Assembly: GCA_003693705.1 (NCBI GenBank)
Contig: RBZT01000794.1
Span: 1 to 64,000 of the forward strand
Reading direction: 5' to 3'
DNA length: 64,000 nt
Source of the DNA: Polymyxa betae
Taxonomy: Eukaryota > Endomyxa > Phytomyxea > Plasmodiophorida > Plasmodiophoridae
The notes under the pieces are model-generated. The model saw only the letters and a program-made list of their open reading frames with translations. It was not told the origin of the DNA and ran no database searches. Within the stretch, counting starts at the first letter, position 1. Each line of letters starts with the position of its first letter. Both the position numbers and the translations under genes were made by a program. This document shows, in pieces, positions 34,383-48,316 of this stretch.

Positions 34383-35175
34383 ATGTCGCAACCATCGTCT
34401 TCCACGCCACCAAAGCCACATTATTTCTATACAAATTATCAGCTATCGAATAGGTTCGAAAATCGTTCCGCTTTCGACCACGATTTAATCGGTTCGTAGC
34501 GCTGTCCAGTTACGATCGAAGATCGATCCTTATGTTCGCCCAACCCGAGAACCCATCTCACGAAGCTATACATCGGTGCTGACCGAATATCAGGAGTCGA
34601 TGGCGCGAGGATTGCAGCCAAGATTCCCGCGAATGCGATCTCGTCCAGGTTCGCCGCCGCCATCGCTCTCCTGTTCTAACATCACGTCTTCAGATTCGGC
34701 GCTCCAGCAGCGACGCTCCGGAAAAAAGCTCTTCGATGGAACGCCGCCCTCCATCGAATACAAACACAAGAAGCGAGAACGTCTTCTGGTGGGAATCCGG
34801 AGCCGTACTGGTCCTTTTTTTTAATTGGTGTCGCAGGCGTCGAATGCGCAGTCGGTGGGTGCTGAAAAGCGTTGGTCGTGGGATAAGGCGAAGCCGCCGC
34901 CGCAGCCGAACGACGGCCCTCGGGTGCGGCCGTCGCCGACGGCGCTGTCGTCGTCGCACCCGAACTCGATCGACTCGATCGTGACGGACTGGCGCGAACG
35001 CCTCGTGCAGAGCCGCCGGAGCGAACCCGTCCATTATCATCGGAAGAATCTGTTCAGCCGGCAGACGTTCATCGATGGGACGGCCGAGATGCGCGCCATC
35101 ATGCACGACTATCCGTACGACCCGCTCGGCCTGAAACCGCATTCCTGCGATTACGACAATTACAAACCCGGATAG
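34383..35175 (+). CDS. Unknown Pro/Ser/Arg-rich protein, 232 residues
   Basis: Three exons (introns 34454-34499, 46 nt; 34789-34836, 48 nt). It starts MSQPSSSTPPKPHYFYTNYQ, then SYTSVLTEYQESMARGLQ, SGKKLFDGTPPSIEYKHKKR, SIVTDWRERLVQSRRSEPVH, and ends RAIMHDYPYDPLGLKPHSCD with a short Tyr-rich tail. The composition suggests a disordered cytoskeletal or scaffold protein. The family is not recognised. Both junctions keep frame and carry branch-like TTTAAT or TTTAATT. Confidence 0.6.
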
Positions 35176-35181
35176 CGATTT

Positions 35182-36369
35182 TTATGTCGTGTGCAGAGCC
35201 TCATCTGTATCGGTCGAGGTCGGGCAGAGATCTTTGGCGACCGAATGCGTTGCCAATCCTTCATGCAAGCAGAGACGTTTCCCGAAACTATGGACGTCGT
35301 CCAACGCCGCGAGAGCGTTCTCGTGGTCGTTGTTGAGCTTGTGAAAGGCGAACAGTCCCGTCAGCAGCGGCAGATGCCATAACGACGTCCGGAACAGCCG
35401 CCTGGCCGTGTCATCGGACGGATTCTCGTGGAATCGCCACGCGCGATGCAGCAGAAACGCGTTCGCCAGCGTCCCGTGCGCGGAGAAGATCATGCTGGTC
35501 ATACCGACCCCCGACGTGATAATCGGTAACGGGAACAGCAACGCGCTGTAGACGAGCGACGACAAGGCGGTCTTGGTGCCGGCGACATCATTCAACGATC
35601 GCATTCGATATCCGCCTGCCTGTAAGTTAGACGGATTGTTGAAGGGCGATTCGATCCTGCCTGCAGCGTAATCGTGACGAAGAAGCCACGCCAACGATAG
35701 GAAATGCGGCATCTGCCAGAAGAACAGAATCGAGGCGAGAGCGGCTGCTTCTGGAGCCAGCATGGTCCCGGTGGCGGCCGTCCATCCCATGACCGGCGGA
35801 ATCGCGCCGACAATCGCCCCTGAACGTCCGGTTTAGTTGAAGGATTCACTCAGGCGATTGATAGGCGACCGATTTCCGTATTGAGCGATGTGAGCTTCTT
35901 AACAGGCGTATAGACGTTGGTGTAGAGGAGAAGGTTGGTGGCGCCCAACAAAGCTGTTAGAGGGTTGGCGCAGGCGTATAGGACAGAGATCCCAGCAGCA
36001 CCGGCAGCGATTCTGTGAACGTTTAGCTATGAGAGGTATACAGAGAATCACCGACCCGAATGCCTTCGCTTTATTGACAGTTAATCGCCCTGATGGCAAC
36101 GGTCGTTGCCTGGTTCGTCTCATTAACGAATCGCTGCGAATCTGCTGAAATTGAGAAAAAAAATGAGAGTTTTTCGTTGCAACTTCGATAATCTGGTTAA
36201 AGGCGCTGGCGCTGGAGGCGGTGAGAAAGGTGCCCGAGACCACACAGGCCAGCGTCGTCACATCAATAGGACTGCCAGCGGCCACGAACCCGAATCCGGC
36301 CGTGCTGGCTACCAGCGCCGATAGACGCGTTTTCGATAGCTGCGAGATCGTTCGCCATGCGGATTGCAT
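35182..36369 (-). CDS. COX10: COX10, protoheme IX farnesyltransferase
   Basis: Five exons (introns 36145-36183, 36013-36055, 35820-35869 and a GC-AG intron 35620-35664), 336 residues. UbiA-type prenyltransferase of the inner mitochondrial membrane that makes heme O for cytochrome c oxidase. Motif 1 spans a junction: NQIIEQIRSDSLMRRTRQRP, then LPSGRLT. Further on are YTNVYTPVKKLTSLNTEIGA and IVGAIPPVMGWTAATG, then WQMPHFLSLAWLLRHDYAAG and GYRMRSLNDVAG. Seven or more hydrophobic spans are visible. A targeting peptide is not clear before MQSAWRTISQLSKTRLSALV, so a short upstream exon may be missing. Confidence 0.92.
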
Positions 36370-36439
36370 CGATAAGGCGATGCACTTCTCATATCAAAGA
36401 AGGAACCCTCCTACGAGCAGCCTATACAAATACCGCGCT

Positions 36440-36610
36440 TAATTCAACTTAATTCGAAAATGTGCGTCACTGCGCATCTCACAACCAACTGGAAAAAATG
36501 CGAGCTTTGGAGACTTTTAAAAAGGTGCGCAACACAATCTGCGTTTGCGACAATTGCGCACTTTCCTCCGCCATTGGCATTTATTGTCGGTCGAGAGTCG
36601 ATTTCGATCC
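36440..36610. repeat. Dispersed TGCGCA-rich repeat between COX10 and GPKOW
   Basis: Several GTGCGCA, TGCGCA and GCGTTTGCG words alternate with TTTTAAAAAG or AACTGG runs (GTGCGTCACTGCGCATCTCA, AGGTGCGCAACACAATCTGC, GACAATTGCGCACTTTCC). The reverse complement resembles the kinase intron repeat (TTTTGCGCAACCACTTACGC) and bits near 44000-44040. It may be a small non-autonomous element. Confidence 0.45.
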
Positions 36611-36664
36611 CGAAATCGCCACGAACCAGGCGACCGCTGACACGTCGTGAATGACATCGGGCTG

Positions 36665-37786
36665 ATGTCAGCGCCGGTCCAGTTCAGCCTGCGATCGGAG
36701 CCGAATGGCGTCTCCCAAGCCCCGCCTCCGCCCGCCTCCATCTTCACCATCAACGCCGAATCCCAAAAGCCCGCCCCGACCAAGGTCGCTCCCATCCCTC
36801 TGCCATCATCGCGCGCGGGCGTCTCCGACGACACGCCTTTACTCCTGCGTAATGTCAACCCGGATGTTCGAGCCGCCGCCGACAAAGACAAATGTCGTAT
36901 CGACATGGCGTCGCGACCCGACGCCCCCGATCAGGCCGCTTACGATCGCGTTCCCGTTCATGAATTCGGCTACGCCATCATGGCCGGGATGGGATGGTCG
37001 AAAGGCAAACCGATCGGCAGATCGAATCCGCAGGTCGTGGAACCCTTCGAATACCTTCGGCGTCCGCATCTTCTGGGTCTCGGCGCCAACCCGACGCCCG
37101 CCGAACTCAACCTGCCCTCGATGACGGGCAAGAAACGCAAGAAGAACGACGCCGCCGAGATGATCGACCCGAAGACCGGCAAGACGCGCTACCGGAAAGG
37201 CATCGACGAAGTCCTCGAGGAACGCGACCGCCGAATCGGCGTCGGCGATCGCGTCCTGATCGGGTCGGGGCCGCACGCCTCCCTGACCGGCGTCGTCAAC
37301 GGCCTCAACGAAGACTTCGCCGAGGTCGCTCTCGATCTCAATCACAAACCGGTTCGAGTCGCGATTCGCGATTTGTCACGCTCGAAGAGCCGTGTCGAGG
37401 CTCCGGTCGCAAGGTCCCGTACGTCGTCGTCGCTGAAGGACCTTACCTGGGTCGTACCGGATCTCGTCGTCCGCGTCGTTAGTCGAGATCGCCGCCTGCA
37501 GAAATGGTACAGCTGCAAAGGGCGTGTTTATGATATCGTTTCGAGGGCGCAGTTCACGTTGATGATCGACGGCGTCCTGGTCGACGACGTCACGGAGGCG
37601 GACGTCGAGACCGTCGTCCCGGATCGGCCCGGCGTCCGCCTGCGAATCGTGGCCGGGAAGTATAAAGGCCAGTATTCGCGGCTGTATAGGAGGATGGTGG
37701 ATAAAGGCAAGGCGAAGGTGGACCTGGATAATGGTGAGCGCGTCTCTGTCCGATTGGACGATATCAGTCAGGTCGCCGAGTCATGA
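36665..37786 (+). CDS. GPKOW: GPKOW/Spp2 homolog (G-patch and KOW protein)
   Basis: Single exon, 373 residues. It starts MSAPVQFSLRSEPNGVSQAP. The G-patch at about 95-130 reads VPVHEFGYAIMAGMGWSKGK, then PIGRSNPQVVEPFEYLRRPH. KOW motifs follow: GVGDRVLIGSGPHASLTGVV and, near the end, RLRIVAGKYKGQYSRLYRRM, with a LTWVVPDLVVRVVSRDRRLQ segment between. This is the layout of human GPKOW and plant MOS2. Yeast Spp2 uses its G-patch to bind and activate the DEAH helicase Prp2; here the Prp2/DHX16 homolog lies 2.2 kb away, on the other side of NDOR1. Lack of introns is unusual next to its neighbours. Confidence 0.93.
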   Translation: MSAPVQFSLRSEPNGVSQAPPPPASIFTINAESQKPAPTKVAPIPLPSSRAGVSDDTPLLLRNVNPDVRAAADKDKCRIDMASRPDAPDQAAYDRVPVHEFGYAIMAGMGWSKGKPIGRSNPQVVEPFEYLRRPHLLGLGANPTPAELNLPSMTGKKRKKNDAAEMIDPKTGKTRYRKGIDEVLEERDRRIGVGDRVLIGSGPHASLTGVVNGLNEDFAEVALDLNHKPVRVAIRDLSRSKSRVEAPVARSRTSSSLKDLTWVVPDLVVRVVSRDRRLQKWYSCKGRVYDIVSRAQFTLMIDGVLVDDVTEADVETVVPDRPGVRLRIVAGKYKGQYSRLYRRMVDKGKAKVDLDNGERVSVRLDDISQVAES

Positions 37787-37985
37787 TCGCCGTCCTCGTC
37801 ACGATCGTCTCTTCGTCTTCATGCTTGACGACTTCATATCCCTCTTTATCATCAATATAACACGGCCCGTTTAATACACGACAAAGTTACTGTTTTTTGT
37901 ATTTTTTGCAAATTTAATACTTTGTTTGCAAGCATGGCTTAGGGTTTGACGGTCTCACGGAACGCGCACGGCCTCATCCATCTGC

Positions 37986-39982
37986 ATGATGATGGCCGAC
38001 ATCACCATCCTGTACGGGTCGCAGACCGGATGCGCTCAGGACCTGGCCGAACGCCTCCAGCGCCAAGGCCGAGCCCGGCGTTTCCGTACCGCCCTCTACT
38101 GCATGGACGAGTACGACCTGGTGTGTCCCCCGTCTCCATCGCGCCCTTCAACGGTTTAATCGCCTCTTGACCAGGAGCAAATGCGAACGCATCCATCGCT
38201 CTATGTATTGGTGGCGTCAACGGCCGGCCAGGGCGTGGCCCCCGATAATATGAGGTCGTTTTGGAGGTCGATGCTGCAGAGGACTCTGAGCAACGATCTG
38301 CTTCAGCCTGTGAGGTTCGCCGTCTTCGGCCTGGGCGACTCGTCGTACCCGATCTACAACGCCGTGGCGCGCCGCCTTCACCAGCGCCTTCTCGATCTCG
38401 GTGCGCTGCCGTTCCATGAAAGAGGTCTCGGTGATGACCAGGACGAGCTCGGCGTGGATGGAGGTGCGGTTTGCTATTTATTAGGGTATTAGGGTTTAGG
38501 GTTTGTCTTAGCATTCGAACCGTGGGCGACCGAGCTTTGGCGACGCGCCGCCGAGCTCGTCCCGAACGCCGTTGCGGACGCGGTCAGCGTGGTCCCGCCG
38601 CCCATCCGAATCACCCCCACAAATGTCGCCGCCACGGAGCCGGCCCTGGGTGCGTTCGGACGTGGCCGCGGTCGTTACACGCCGGTCACGTTACACTGCA
38701 ACGTAAACCGGCGTCTCACACCCTATAATCACTGGCAAGACGTCCGTCTGGTCGAGTTCGAACTCAGCGACGATATTCGTTACAGACCCGGCGACGTGGT
38801 ATGGCATCCGGGGGGGCCAGTACGGTTCTCGGTTGAGCTGACCCGCGGATATAGCTCGTACTGCACCCGACGAACCCAGTCGAAGCCGTCGAGCGGTTCT
38901 TGCGTGACCGGATCCGTATCGACCCGGATGCCGTCGTCGTTCTGACCCGTCGCTCGGAGTCCGACGATGATGCCGATGATGACGATGATCGGTTGCCGTA
39001 CGGCGTGCCGGTGACGTGGCGCGACCTGTTCGTCCGCTGGCTGGACGTGTTCGGGACGCCGCGCCGCTTCTTCTTCGAGGTGATCGCCGAGTTCGCCCAG
39101 GACGATCTGGAGCGCGATCGATTGCGCGAGCTCGGGTCGGTGGCGGGCCAGGACGACCTGCTGCACTACAGCCATCGGGAACGGCGCACCTATATCGAGG
39201 TCCTGGACGATTTCGCCTCGGTCGACGTCCCGGTCGGCGTCCTGCTCGAGATCGTTCCGCGACTTCGTCCTCGCCAGTTCTCGATCGCATCGTCGCCCTC
39301 CAGACACGGACGCCTCCTTCAGATCGTCGCCGCCATCGTTGAATACCGGACGCCGTACAAACGCCCGCGCATCGGCCTGTGTTCCAGGTTTCTGCGGACG
39401 CTGCGCCCGGGCGATCGGGTGCCGTGCTGGACCCGGGTCGGGAGTTTCGCGATGCCGACCACGGCACAGCACGCCGTCATCATGATTGGGCCGGGGACCG
39501 GCATCGCCCCATTCCGCTCCATGTGCCATGAGATCAGCGTGGCCCGCGCCGGTCCAGTACGCCCGCCGTCGGAGCTCTGGGTGTTCTTCGGATGCCGGAA
39601 TCGCGCCAACGATTTCCTGTTCGAGATCGAATGGCAGGAGATGGTCGAGTCCGGGGCCGTGACCAGATTCGAAGCGGCGTTCTCGCGCGATCAGCCTGAG
39701 AAGGTTTACGTCCAGGATCGGATGGCGCTGCACGGCCGTGATCTGTATCGGCTGTTATCATCCGGGGCGGTTCTGTATCTAGCCGGGTTTGGGATCGTAG
39801 AAGCGGTCAGAGCGCGTAATATTGAATGCGGTGCTTCTAGGTCGTCGAATCCGATGCCGAAACAGGTCCATGAAGGTCTCGTCCAGATCTGTATCGAACA
39901 TGGCGAAATGTCGCGAGAACAGAGCGAACAGTTTCTGAGGACGTTGCAGAAATTGGGACGATATCTTGTAGAGACATGGTAA
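37986..39982 (+). CDS. NDOR1: NADPH-dependent diflavin oxidoreductase (NDOR1/Tah18)
   Basis: Five exons (introns 38121-38174, 38464-38511, 38799-38854, 39787-39840), 594 residues. Flavodoxin domain: ADITILYGSQTGCAQDLAER, LVASTAGQGVAPDNMRSFW, FAVFGLGDSSYPIYNAVARR. FAD domain: RPGDVLVLHPTNPVEAVERF across a junction and RPRQFSIASSPSRHGRL with the Arg-x-x-Ser FAD motif. NADPH domain: MIGPGTGIAPFRSMCHE and WVFFGCRNRANDFLFEIEWQ, then VYVQDRM. It passes electrons from NADPH to the Fe-S protein CIAPIN1/Dre2 for cytosolic iron-sulfur assembly. TTAGGGTTT lies at 37939, 47 bp before the start. The second intron is mostly telomere-like repeats. Confidence 0.94.
38464..38511 (+). repeat. NDOR1 intron built from telomere-like repeats
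   Basis: The 48-nt intron contains TTAGGGTATTAGGGTTTAGG and GTTT (38481-38504) on the coding strand, between a GTGCGG donor and a CTTAG acceptor. Removing it joins VDGG to AFEPWATELW in frame. Confidence 0.85.
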
Positions 39983-40012
39983 TAAACAATCGTGTTCGAA
40001 TATGGACATGTA

Positions 40013-43958
<3,946 letters not shown>

Positions 43959-44467
43959 CGGTGCGACGACGATGGCGCGCCTCTCAAGATGGTCTGCAAA
44001 CGAAATGGCGCAGATTTTTCGAAAATTGTGCGCAACATTTTTGCTGCTCGATTTCTTCCCGGAAAATACTTTTTACGACTTTGCTTGGCTTACGCATATG
44101 TCTCAGAAATAACTGCGTTTACGGGCAGTCACAGACGCACTATTTCAGCGACTCCTTGTTGTTAACGTCAGAATCAAAGTGCTCGAAAGACCAACTTTAT
44201 TTGCTATCTTTTATCTCCTCAGATTTTTCGATTCTTTTGTTGCCTGTTTCGTACTATGATTATATCCGACTTTTGTAGCGCTCGCTCCCGGTTTTTGGGC
44301 GTTCCTTTGTCTGGACACGCAAAGGATTGCGAATGCCGACAGAAGGGTCTGGTTTGGATGCCACCTGGATCGCCGTGCTCCGTTGGTCGCGCCAAGTTTG
44401 GATGCCCAAAAATAAGGGAATTTCCGGTACTAGGTAGCTTGTTTTACAGCTCAGTCAGAAATGCTCA
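43959..44467. other. Gene-poor start of the transposon-rich block
   Basis: Contains GGCGCAGATTTTTCGAAAAT followed by TGTGCGCAAC (43998-44036), akin to the dispersed TGCGCA repeat. An ORF at 44256-44471 has a Cys-rich stretch (KDCECRQKGLVWMPPGSPCS) that may belong to the Mutator-like remnant downstream. Confidence 0.35.
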
Positions 44468-44940
44468 ATGACGAGTCCTTTCAAGAAAATCGAGGATTAT
44501 TTTATAGCAGTGGCATCTACAAATCCTGGCGCGTTTGAACGTCGAAACGACGACAGCATGTATCGAGCATTTCTATGCCTTGGCTATGCGGCCTTTGCTG
44601 TCTGTGCCTGTTTTCCTGTGATCGCTAACGATGCGTGTCACATGAGCAAAGATGGGGGAATGATCATGGCTGTTAATGTTCTGGATGGCGAGAGGCAAAT
44701 CATGCTTGCTATTGCGGCGACTGTGCCAAAAGAAGGCGAATGTCAATGGTCGTTATATTTGAGAATTTGAAGGCTGATCATTATATTAACAGTTCATTGT
44801 CCGTAAACATGCATAATCATGAGAACGGCAGGCAAAATGAACAGGTACGAATACTTCCTTTGATCCGCGAATCACTTTGCACGTTCCATTTGGAACAAAA
44901 CCTGAAGAAATCCTTTCGAACTATACCAGTATCTAATGTT
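44468..44940 (+). pseudogene. Mutator-like (MULE) transposase remnant
   Basis: Frame one reads FPVIANDACHMSKDGGMIMA, VNVLDGERQIMLAIAATVPK, then EGECQW; after a frameshift near 44745 another frame reads ENLKADHYINSSLS and later LPLIRESLCTFHLEQNLKKS F. This follows the MULE pattern (first Asp before a short GG or GV motif, then IAxAxVxxE, W-x-x-F(L), and the CxxHLxxN-like segment). The frames are broken and the second Asp region is not intact. Confidence 0.6.
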
Positions 44941-45006
44941 GCTCTATGCTGCGGACTGCGGAGGTTCCGCCATGGCCGGAAAACTCCGATGCGCAAATTT
45001 TCGAAG

Positions 45007-45070
45007 TCTCCCTCTCTTTTTCTTTCTTTCTTTCTCTCTCTCTCTCCCTCTGTCTCTCTCTCGCTCCCCT
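45007..45070. repeat. CT-rich microsatellite
   Basis: Imperfect (CTTT)n followed by (CT)n over about 60 bp, between the Mutator-like and Helitron-like remnants. Confidence 0.85.
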
Positions 45071-45522
45071 CTGTTACTCGCTAGCATGGCACCTCAACGT
45101 CACCAACGCGCTCCATGCGACTGCGGTTCCAGCGTTGTTCACTACCGAAGGTCATCGGCGGCGAGCCTATACCGACGGACGCAATCGGTGCCTGCCGGCA
45201 CAGTGGTCGTTGAAGTTGCAACGGCCGGTTGCAACCCCCAAATCTGATATCGCATCAGCATCCGCCCAGCATGCACCGGGCGCTGTGGTTTCAGCCGCCG
45301 TTGTTGTCAACGTGGCGGATCGTCCTGATCAAGCGGCTGCCATTCCGTCGCGCTTGCCATCCCTGTAGCGCGGCACAGCGGCTGCAGTGCTTGTGGTGAA
45401 TCTGACCATCACAGGAGCTCCTCTTTCTGCTCAACCGCCGTCGTCAGTTCAATGTTGCCCGCGCTCCTGATGGAGCCCAGCCTCGAATTCCCGAATCCAG
45501 CGACGGCGACGGTTTCCGACCA

Positions 45523-45785
45523 GTGCGCTTCCGTCTGACTGCCATGGACGTGGAGTGCCCGCGCTGCCACGCCATGATGCGGCTGGATGAATGTTCCTAC
45601 CATTTTCCGCAACGTGCCGTGCTGTTCCGAATGTGCTGTGCCAATGATGCGGTCGTTCTTCCTCCTTACTCCGACCTGCCGTCACCATTGGTGGAATATC
45701 TGGAACATGGCCACATCCACCATGCTTCATTCATGGAGCATATTCGGACGCTGAATGGGTTGTTCGCTTTTACCTTCACTTGGGG
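45523..45785 (+). pseudogene. Helitron helicase N-terminal region remnant
   Basis: The frame reads MDVECPRCHAMMRLDE, then RAVLFRMCCANDAVVLPPYS, and MEHIRTLNGLFAFTF. Helitron Rep/helicase proteins carry C-x-x-C, then a CC-x-x-x-x-V-x-LPP stretch and F-x-x-x-IRxxNxxFAFxS ahead of the Rep domain, and all three appear in order. After FAFTF the sequence turns into low-complexity Pro/Ser without Rep or helicase motifs, so this is a truncated copy. Confidence 0.6.
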
Positions 45786-46280
45786 TCGACCGGCAACAAA
45801 TCCCAGGTCGTGGTCCGCCGATCTCCCAGCTATGAATGGCGAGGGAGCGTCTCCACGGATTTATTCCAATCAACTCCAAAATTCATACGTTCCTCATCTC
45901 GTCTCCGATTCTCTAATGCCTCGTTCCCTCGCCTCGCCCTCACCTCCGACTTCCCTGACCTTGAGTCTCCGCTCCGCCTTCGTCTCACCGACACCGCTCC
46001 GTCCCTCGTACGCTCCTCTCCGATCCTCTCACCGACAAGGAAAAGACTCTGTCATTTTCGAAAAACAAACTTAAAAATGACACGTTATTGGGTCCTAACG
46101 TGAAGCACACCTCTCGCAGTCCCAAACCACCACCAATCAAGCATTCAGGACCGGGGTGGACGGCGACCAACGGGCGGCCAGAAGCAGTGACATTCACCGT
46201 GCCAATTCTGCGGGTCGAACAGTAACTTGCAAGGTCGCCTGGCGGCAATGCTGGCTTGTCTACTGGTGCAACGACACCTA

Positions 46281-48316
46281 CCGTAGATCCCGGGGAAATA
46301 GCCACCCCGACCAAGTAGCCACTACCAATATGCTGATGAAACGTGCGTTGTGTCGCGGAGAAAATAAATAGTGTAACATTACATTTGTCTTTATTTGCCA
46401 ATACAGAATACATCATCTGTGATGATTGAGTTGTCTGCAAATGTTGAGATCGTTGGTCTCAGGAAAGGGACCAATGGACGTCAATGTGAGGTCCACCGTG
46501 AATGCTGTGGCATCTGCGTTGTTACAGGGTCTCTGATCCGGTTCAAATTCACCGTTATAGAAAGTGGGTGTCTAATACTTGAATTTCATTTCATTGAAAG
46601 CGTATCCATCGGAAAGAGGTTTCGAATAGGCTGTTTGTGCAGTCTTAATTGCTGACGGAATCGAGAATCGCCGAGTCGGTTTTCTGCCGCGTAACTGTTT
46701 CCCAATACGAAAACGCTTTGTTGATAAATTCGCACAAGTAATTGAGCTTTCAGAAAACACCCACAAACGGCGAAAAGATGCTCGGAACTGTGGCATGGCG
46801 CCATGCATTTTATTGGATTTTATTCATATTTTTAAATGAAGTTTATGTGCTTTTGATTCCGACATGACGCCATGTGTTTATAATTGTTTCCGCCGTTATA
46901 CGGTTCCATGCGTCCAAATCCCATTGGGCTACGATCTGGCGAGAAGGTTTTTCTCGATCGAACGTCTCTCCGAGCGATAACGAATTCCACCTGGCGCTCT
47001 CTACAATATTGTTTGAATGGTTTGTTGATTCCTACGTATAATATTTGAAGTTGGACGTGTACCCGTTAACGACAATTGACAAATTCCACCTAGTTCCGCC
47101 TAAGAGTGTGATTTTAAACATTCAAGTTTTGTTCTCACAAACCTCACTTCCTAGCTGCTCGAAAGAGCTAACAATTTCTTGGCTCATGTGGGCCGAAAAT
47201 CCGTCCATTATAAGATAGGAATACTGTGCAGATCGCTGCAGCAGCCATGGTCGCCAAACCCTAAGATCCATTCTCATTACTGATATATCGCACCAGGCGT
47301 TGTCCTGAACAGTCCTTACGTACGACATTTGCAGGATAACCTCGAGCAGTACAGTTGCCGGTGACTTCCTTATACACGTGGGCCTTTGGTTTGCCCTTTA
47401 GTATAAGAAACAAAGGCAGCTTTTCTCCTGACAACGAAACCTCTAAGTTTGCGGTAGCCCTTCCAGAAGACCCAGTGGAAACGACATCAATGGTATGACT
47501 TCCCCGTCGCTCTATTGTTGCTGTCATTAGGTTGTCAAATGGAACTTCAATTTCGTCGATGTTGACAATCAGCTCAGGGGGAAGTTGCATCATGGCAATG
47601 TGCTCATTAACGCATGCAACAAAATCAGCGACTGTGTCAGCACAATGACGTGTATTTTGAGCTGTATGTGTGGCTCGGCGCTGTACTAGCTTTTCGCGAT
47701 GCAAGAATCTATAAATTCGCTTTCGTAGGGTTACAGGATTGCCGGCCAGAAAACCTGTGCGAAACCTACACCATTAATCCAAACCCTAAACCTAGGTTCG
47801 CAAGAAACCCGCTTACCGTTGAAATTCGTGCAGCAACATCGACACAGAAACTGGCACCGAACGTGCCCTCCCAACTTCAAAGTTATGTAGAAGGTGGTCA
47901 GAAACATCCTGGTCCTCGACATGAACAGAGCTACTAGGAAGGTGCATTTTAGCACCCGATTTCATTGTTTCCACATCTAGAAGCTTCTTCCATCGTTTGA
48001 TATTTCGGAGATCATCATGGGATTTCTTTGCTGTTGCATAGACACGACCAGGCTGTCCATAAGCCTCTCGTGCGATGGCTTTCTTCTCCAGAAGATTGTA
48101 GCGAGACATTCCACGACCCATGCTAAACGGATATGTGAATACGCATGGGCAAGCCGCATACCGTTAGAATCTATTTTTATAAGGCTACACAGTCGTGTAC
48201 TCAGTGAGAAAAAATACACCAAATCGATTCAAAACTCCCGGCGAAATAGCCACTACCCTATCAAATCAGTATCCATTTTATCAGATCCGTAGTGGCTATT
48301 TCCCCGGGATCTACGG
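46281..48316 (-). mobile_element. pogo/Tigger-type DNA transposon with both TIRs and TA target duplication
   Basis: Left terminal inverted repeat CCGTAGATCCCGGGGAAATA plus GCCAC (46281-46305) and its perfect complement GTGGCTATTTCCCCGGGATC plus TACGG (48292-48316). The dinucleotide TA flanks both sides (46279-46280 and 48317-48318), the target duplication of the Tc1/mariner/pogo superfamily. A TIR-like copy CCCGGCGAAATAGCCACTAC lies inside at 48238-48257. The element is 2036 bp and carries one decayed transposase gene on the minus strand. Confidence 0.9.
47122..48121 (-). pseudogene. DDE_1 (pogo/Jerky-type) transposase, frameshifted
   Basis: From the 5' side: helix-turn-helix-like start MGRGMSRYNLLEKKAIAREA, then after a shift TLRKRIYRFLHREKLVQRRA and THTAQNTRH, the DDE core ELIVNIDEIEVPFDN with the first Asp, GSHTIDVVSTGSSGRATANL, SGEKLPLFLILKGKP, and after another shift DNAWCDISVMRMDLRVWRPW and YSYLIMDGFSAHMSQEI with the second Asp. 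Order and spacing are those of pogo and Jerky transposases. At least two frameshifts separate the pieces and the last catalytic residue region is not clear, so the copy looks inactive. Confidence 0.82.

Noticed and set aside
38691-39733. Minus-strand ORFs of 258 and 317 codons
   Set aside because: Antisense shadows of NDOR1, low-complexity Arg/Pro/Ala translations.
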